Source: Gammaproteobacteria bacterium
GTDB taxonomy: Bacteria > Pseudomonadota > Gammaproteobacteria > Pseudomonadales > Azotimanducaceae
Length of the DNA: 19,887 nucleotides
Reading direction: 5' to 3'
NCBI GenBank assembly: GCA_002708205.1
Contig: PAMR01000055.1
Coordinates: 1 to 19,887 of the forward strand
Part shown: one piece after another, positions 16,110-19,887 of the stretch
Numbering within the stretch: the stretch's first letter is position 1
Layout: each line of letters starts with the position of its first letter
Notes under the pieces: generated by a model
Told to the model about the DNA's origin: nothing
The model's database searches: none
What the model saw: the letters and a program-made list of their open reading frames with translations, nothing else
Position numbers and translations under genes: made by a program

Positions 16110-16697
16110 ATGCGTACTAAATTTGACAAAGAATATTACGACCATTTTTATCGAAATCCGTCGACGCAAGTAGCAAGCCGCCAGGACGCGACCACCCAAG
16201 CCGATTTTATCCATGCCTACTTGCGCCATCTCAATCTACCCATCAACTCAATCATTGACGTTGGTTGCGGACTTGGTCACCACTTATCAAGGCTCTCGGA
16301 AAAATTTGCAGCCAGTTGCTCAGGCTTTGAAATTAGTGACTACCTATGTGCGGAATACGGCTGGTCAAAGGGTTCGGTTGTGGATATCGATTGTCCACCG
16401 GCCGATTTGGTCATCTGTTATGACGTTGTCGAATATTTACCCGATGTAGATGCCCACAAGGCGATAGAAACAATAGCTCGGATAACGCGAAGTGCGTTAT
16501 TTTTTGGGGCTTTGACCAAAGAAGATTGGGCGTTATGCGATCAAGATCGAACCGATCCGGAGGTTTGCCTTCGCAGTGGCCATTGGTACCAAAAACGTCT
16601 GTACCCACACTTTTTAGGAGTGGGCGGTGGATTATTCCTAAAACAACCCACCGAAGCGGTTATATGGACGTTAGACCGCCTCGGAATGAGCGGCTAA
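16110..16697 (+). CDS. small class I SAM-dependent methyltransferase
   Basis: 195-aa protein with a methyltransferase core: motif I IIDVGCGLGHHL (48-59), acidic E74 in GFEIS, and DLVICYDVVEYLPD as motif IV. It is shorter than its divergent neighbour and shows little resemblance beyond the SAM fold, so it is not a simple duplicate. The acceptor is unknown; protein, lipid head group or small metabolite are all possible. The ATG at 16110 has only a distant AAGG. Its stop lies 7 bp from the end of the convergent cytochrome oxidase operon. Confidence 0.85.
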   Translation: MRTKFDKEYYDHFYRNPSTQVASRQDATTQADFIHAYLRHLNLPINSIIDVGCGLGHHLSRLSEKFAASCSGFEISDYLCAEYGWSKGSVVDIDCPPADLVICYDVVEYLPDVDAHKAIETIARITRSALFFGALTKEDWALCDQDRTDPEVCLRSGHWYQKRLYPHFLGVGGGLFLKQPTEAVIWTLDRLGMSG

Positions 16698-16704
16698 GTT
16701 GTCT

Positions 16705-17088
16705 CTAGTGCGCTCCCCCAGCATGCGATGGTGGTGGCAACGGTACGGGGTTCGCCTCCTCCCCCATATAAACGACGCGTGTTAACCAGGTGTAATCAGA
16801 TTCTGTCGCCATAAGACCTATCAGAAACAACAATGCAATTGGGGGAACTAATATTGCTGTGATTAGCGTAATGCGCTCGTAACTTAGATGCATAAATATC
16901 GCCATGATAAAACCCGCTTTCACAAACATGAAAAAGAGAATTAGTGTCCAGCGAAGTACACCTCGGTCAAGAAAGTCGGTGGCGTACGAGAACGCACTTA
17001 CGACAAATAAGAGACCCCATACAAAATAGTACATCCACATGGGTGGCCCATGGTGTTCGCCCGCTGCATGCTGCACGTCCGTTGACAT
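16705..17088 (-). CDS. cytochrome c oxidase subunit IV family protein
   Basis: 127-aa membrane protein with three hydrophobic segments (about 18-35, 47-66 and 73-93) and a proline- and glycine-rich hydrophilic tail. This matches the small CyoD/CtaF-like fourth subunit of caa3-type and bo3-type oxidases, which stabilises the complex in the inner membrane. GGAG lies 5 bases before the ATG and the gene is 12 bp after subunit III, last in the oxidase operon. The tail runs within a few bases of the convergent methyltransferase gene with no terminator visible. Confidence 0.9.
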   Translation of the reverse strand: MSTDVQHAAGEHHGPPMWMYYFVWGLLFVVSAFSYATDFLDRGVLRWTLILFFMFVKAGFIMAIFMHLSYERITLITAILVPPIALLFLIGLMATESDYTWLTRVVYMGEEANPVPLPPPSHAGGAH

Positions 17089-17100
17089 AACGACTCCGAC

Positions 17101-17775
17101 TTACCAAAGATAGAAAAACGCAAAAATGAATACCCATACCAGGTCGACAAAGTGCCAGTACAGTCCAGTAATTTCGACTATTTCATAATCCGTATGATCG
17201 TACTTACCCGCACGGACCCTAAAAGCGATCACCAATAGGTATATAACTCCGGCGGATACGTGCAGCCCGTGAAAACCAGTAACCATAAAAAATACTGATC
17301 CAAACTGAGGTGCTCCCATCGGATTGGTCCATGGACGAATACCTTCTTCGAAAATCAATTTCGACCACTCGAATGCCTGCATACCAACGAAACTTGCTCC
17401 AAAGATCGCTGTCACAAACATCAGCCAGAATACGGCTTTTTTGTTTCGTTTATAGCCTTGATTGACAGCCATCGCCATTGTCCCGCTCGATGAGATCAGG
17501 ATGAAGGTCATAATCGCTATTAATAGTAGAGGTACCGGAACACCAAACGCTTCCAAAGCAAAAACTTCACTCGGATTCGGCCACGGTTCAACCGTGGTCA
17601 TGCGTACCGTCATGTACGACACGAGAAAACAAGAGAAAATAAATGTATCCGAAAGTAAGAAGATCCACATCATCGCCTTGCCCCAGGGGACACCTTTAAA
17701 GGTAGTCACATCTGAAGACCAATCCTGGGTCAATGTGCGTGCCATACTTTGCTGGCTGTTAGTTACCTCTGACAT
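17101..17775 (-). CDS. coxC: cytochrome c oxidase subunit III
   Basis: 224-aa inner-membrane subunit with five transmembrane segments, the short bacterial form lacking the first two helices of mitochondrial COX3. Family landmarks are LLSDTFIFSCFL, the GFHGLHV segment with its conserved His pair, and the C-terminal LYWHFVDLVWVFIF. It supports the catalytic subunit and probably the proton uptake route. Its start is 22 bp after subunit I; the nearest ribosome site (GGAG) is about 14 bases off, longer than ideal, so translational coupling may help. Confidence 0.96.
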   Translation of the reverse strand: MSEVTNSQQSMARTLTQDWSSDVTTFKGVPWGKAMMWIFLLSDTFIFSCFLVSYMTVRMTTVEPWPNPSEVFALEAFGVPVPLLLIAIMTFILISSSGTMAMAVNQGYKRNKKAVFWLMFVTAIFGASFVGMQAFEWSKLIFEEGIRPWTNPMGAPQFGSVFFMVTGFHGLHVSAGVIYLLVIAFRVRAGKYDHTDYEIVEITGLYWHFVDLVWVFIFAFFYLW

Positions 17776-17797
17776 TTAATTCATATACTCCAGCTAA

Positions 17798-19522
17798 TTA
17801 TTTTTGTGGCTCATCTTGCTGAATAAAATCCTTGTCCGAACCAGGAACACTAAAATCATAAGCCCAACGGTGTACTGTAGGCAGTTTGTCACCCCAATTC
17901 CCGTGAACAGGCGGTGTTTGTGGCGTACACCATTCCAAACTCGTAGCACCCCATGGATTCGGTCCCGATTCGCGCCCTTTTTTGTAACTAACCACTAGAT
18001 TGTAAATAAACAATAGTTGGGCGGCGCCTACTATTAACGCGGCGATGGTAATGCCTTGATTCAAAAGCTCCGCTGATGCTGGATAGAAGTCCGATTGGCC
18101 ATTTTCATAGTAACGACGCGGCACTCCTATGAAGCCCAAGTAATGCATTGGATAGTAGATTGCGTAGGTACCCAAGAATGTAATCCAAAAGTGCCATCTT
18201 CCTATCGTGTCATTCAGCATACGACCCGTTAGTTTTGGATACCAGTGGTATATACCACCAAAGACGACAAGGATAGGAGCAACCCCCATCACCATATGGA
18301 AATGCGCCACGACGAAATACGTATCAGAGAGAGGAACGTCGATGATGACATTGCCGAGGAATAAACCAGTCAATCCTCCCACCACAAACGTCAAAATAAA
18401 GGCCAAAGCAAACAGCATAGGAACAGTCAATTTGATATTCGCCTTCCACAAGGTCAGGGTCCAGTTGTAGACCTTAATCGCCGTCGGCACTGCTATAATG
18501 AGCGTAGTCGTTGCAAAGAAAAATCCAAAGTATGGATGCATCCCTGCCACATACATGTGGTGAGCCCAAACAATGAAAGATAACACCCCAATCGCTACCA
18601 GAGCCCATACCATCATGCGGTAACCAAAAATATTTTTCCGTGCATGAATCGATATAAGGTCCGACACTACGCCAAATGCAGGAAGCGCAACAATGTAAAC
18701 CTCAGGATGTCCAAAGAACCAAAATAGATGTTGAAATAACAATGGACTACCACCGTTATAGTCCAAGTGTTGTCCAAGAGAAATGATCGATGGCATGAAA
18801 AAACTGGTACCAATCGCCTTATCTAGCATCATCATTATCGCGCTAACAAATAGTGCTGGAAAAGCAAGAAGACCCAAGATTGTTGCCATCATGATACCCC
18901 ACACGGTGAGGGGCATGCGCATCAAGGTCATTCCACGAGTTCGAGCTTGAAGGATGGTGGTAATGTAATTCAGACCTCCCATCGTAAACGCTACAATAAA
19001 TATGGAGAGTGACCCGAGCATCGTCACAATCCCCCAATCCACACCTGGCGTCCCGGGAAGAATTGTCTGAGGTGGGTAAAGTGTCCAACCGGCTCCTGTA
19101 GGACCGCCTGGCACAAAATAACTGGCGAGCAACACAAGCACAGAAAGAAAATAAACGTGGTAGCTCAACATATTGACGAATGGAAATACCATGTCCCTCG
19201 CGCCGAGCATTAACGGAATACAAAAATTCCCAAAGGCACCTAGCAAGAATGCGGTAAGCAGATAGATCACCATGATCATGCCGTGCATAGTGATCGCTTG
19301 GTAATAAAATTCCGGTGTAATAAAGGCGACAAGACCCGGGAAACCAATCTGTAAGCGCATCAAATCAGAGAGGACTAATGCCACCAAACCTACGGCCATC
19401 GCTGTTATTCCATATTGGACAGCAATGACCTTGTGATCCTGCGAAAACCAATACTTAGTCAACCAACTGTGAGGGTGATGCATATGCATCCCCTCCTGAT
19501 ATGGGATTTCGGCTTGTGCCAT
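17798..19522 (-). CDS. coxA: cytochrome c oxidase subunit I (heme-copper oxidase type A1)
   Basis: 574-aa catalytic subunit of the proton-pumping terminal oxidase. Heme a ligands are H80 (TMHGM) and H409; heme a3 is held by H407 (AHFHM). CuB ligands are H272 with cross-linked Y276 (GHPEVY) and H321/H322 (WAHHMY). E274 marks the D-channel end and type A1. D110 with N99 (GNFCIPLMLGARD) forms the channel entrance. T347/K350 (VPTAIK) form the K-channel, spaced from the HH pair exactly as in Paracoccus K354. The N-terminus carries a short His-rich stretch (HMHHPH) before helix 1. AGAGG lies about 8 bases before the ATG. It lies 11 bp after subunit II in the operon. Confidence 0.98.
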   Translation of the reverse strand: MAQAEIPYQEGMHMHHPHSWLTKYWFSQDHKVIAVQYGITAMAVGLVALVLSDLMRLQIGFPGLVAFITPEFYYQAITMHGMIMVIYLLTAFLLGAFGNFCIPLMLGARDMVFPFVNMLSYHVYFLSVLVLLASYFVPGGPTGAGWTLYPPQTILPGTPGVDWGIVTMLGSLSIFIVAFTMGGLNYITTILQARTRGMTLMRMPLTVWGIMMATILGLLAFPALFVSAIMMMLDKAIGTSFFMPSIISLGQHLDYNGGSPLLFQHLFWFFGHPEVYIVALPAFGVVSDLISIHARKNIFGYRMMVWALVAIGVLSFIVWAHHMYVAGMHPYFGFFFATTTLIIAVPTAIKVYNWTLTLWKANIKLTVPMLFALAFILTFVVGGLTGLFLGNVIIDVPLSDTYFVVAHFHMVMGVAPILVVFGGIYHWYPKLTGRMLNDTIGRWHFWITFLGTYAIYYPMHYLGFIGVPRRYYENGQSDFYPASAELLNQGITIAALIVGAAQLLFIYNLVVSYKKGRESGPNPWGATSLEWCTPQTPPVHGNWGDKLPTVHRWAYDFSVPGSDKDFIQQDEPQK

Positions 19523-19533
19523 ACCTAATACCT

Positions 19534-19887
19534 CTATAAGTTCGTTACTTGGGCAAACATTTCAGCAGTGCTTGACCCTTCTAAATTACTGGGCTCATTT
19601 AACTCGATCGACGCGCTCGTCGCTCCCATGGTCTTCAAATAATCAATCAAATTATTCAAATCGTCATCCGAGAGCTGATACGGGATCATGACTGGTGCGA
19701 ATCCCTCTTTGATTTTAGCAGCCGGGTTCACAGTCGATTCGCGAATGTATGCATCATCGGCTAGCACAGTAGTGCCATCGGTGAGCGTGCGTTGTGACCC
19801 ATACAAACCCTTCCAAGTAGGGCCTATGACCTCTGCACCGTCCGTTGTATGACAGGCAAAACAACCATTGTCACTTGCAACTGTAAA
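19534..19887 (-). CDS. coxB: cytochrome c oxidase subunit II, C-terminal cytochrome c domain (cut by window edge)
   Basis: The frame is open through the right edge, so only the last 117 residues are seen. They start with ASDNGCFACHTTDG, a CxxCH covalent heme c site, followed by IGPTWKGLYGS and the ADDAYIRESTVNPAAKI segment typical of the cytochrome c domain fused to CoxB in caa3-type oxidases. A Met in APVMIPYQ is the likely sixth heme ligand. The CuA domain and membrane helices must lie beyond the window. Electrons therefore reach CuA and subunit I through a tethered cytochrome c. An internal TTG (19804-19806) could be mistaken for a start but lies inside the conserved GPTWKGLYG segment. Confidence 0.93.
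   Translation of the reverse strand, partial: FTVASDNGCFACHTTDGAEVIGPTWKGLYGSQRTLTDGTTVLADDAYIRESTVNPAAKIKEGFAPVMIPYQLSDDDLNNLIDYLKTMGATSASIELNEPSNLEGSSTAEMFAQVTNL

Noticed and set aside
19534..19806. A complete 90-aa gene starting at TTG 19806
   Set aside because: The frame continues upstream through a CxxCH heme site to the window edge; this is the tail of subunit II.

Overview
The window looks like a chromosomal piece from an aerobic, heterotrophic Gram-negative bacterium, probably a Pseudomonadota (proteobacterial) lineage. It has moderate GC by eye, dense gene packing, mixed strands and no mobile element, RNA gene or CRISPR array that I can see. The taxonomic guess rests on gene content only: caa3-type cytochrome oxidase, PhyH oxygenase, LLM flavin oxidoreductase, DUF35/thiolase pair and an E. 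coli-like ExoIII. No ribosomal or other phylogenetic marker is present.

Layout, left to right. (1) 1-82: perfect 8-bp tandem repeat at the window edge that runs into the stop of the first gene. (2) 68-1909, minus: a secreted phospholipase C/S1-P1 nuclease-like protein followed by an LLM-class flavin oxidoreductase. (3) 2062-5122, plus: two paralogous zinc-type alcohol dehydrogenases, only one with the structural-zinc cysteines, then exonuclease III. (4) 5182-9752: a PhyH-type oxygenase (minus) divergent from an FGGY sugar kinase, an amidohydrolase/deacetylase and a SelA/DgaE-like PLP lyase (plus). (5) 9830-12394: a Cys-less, Ltp2-like thiolase-fold protein with its DUF35 partner (minus), divergent from a MaoC-type hydratase (plus). 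(6) 12459-16067, minus: methyltransferase, metal-dependent D-2-hydroxyacid dehydrogenase and amidase, with a second small methyltransferase divergent at 16110. (7) 16705 to the right edge, minus: the cytochrome c oxidase operon in the order subunit II (cut by the edge), I, III, IV.

How the genes may work together. Region 4 reads as a small catabolic module: phosphorylate a sugar or sugar acid, remove an N-acyl group, then eliminate ammonia or water with PLP to give a 2-keto-3-deoxy product. The aldolase expected to finish this route is not in the window. Region 5 has the parts of an acyl-CoA side-chain shortening module: hydration by MaoC, then retro-aldol cleavage by the thiolase-fold/DUF35 complex, analogous to sterol side-chain removal. 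Region 7 is terminal respiration. These pathway readings are inference; the family assignments are firm. Genes are tightly packed, with the longest gap about 152 bp (1910-2061), so no stretch over 300 bases lacks a gene.
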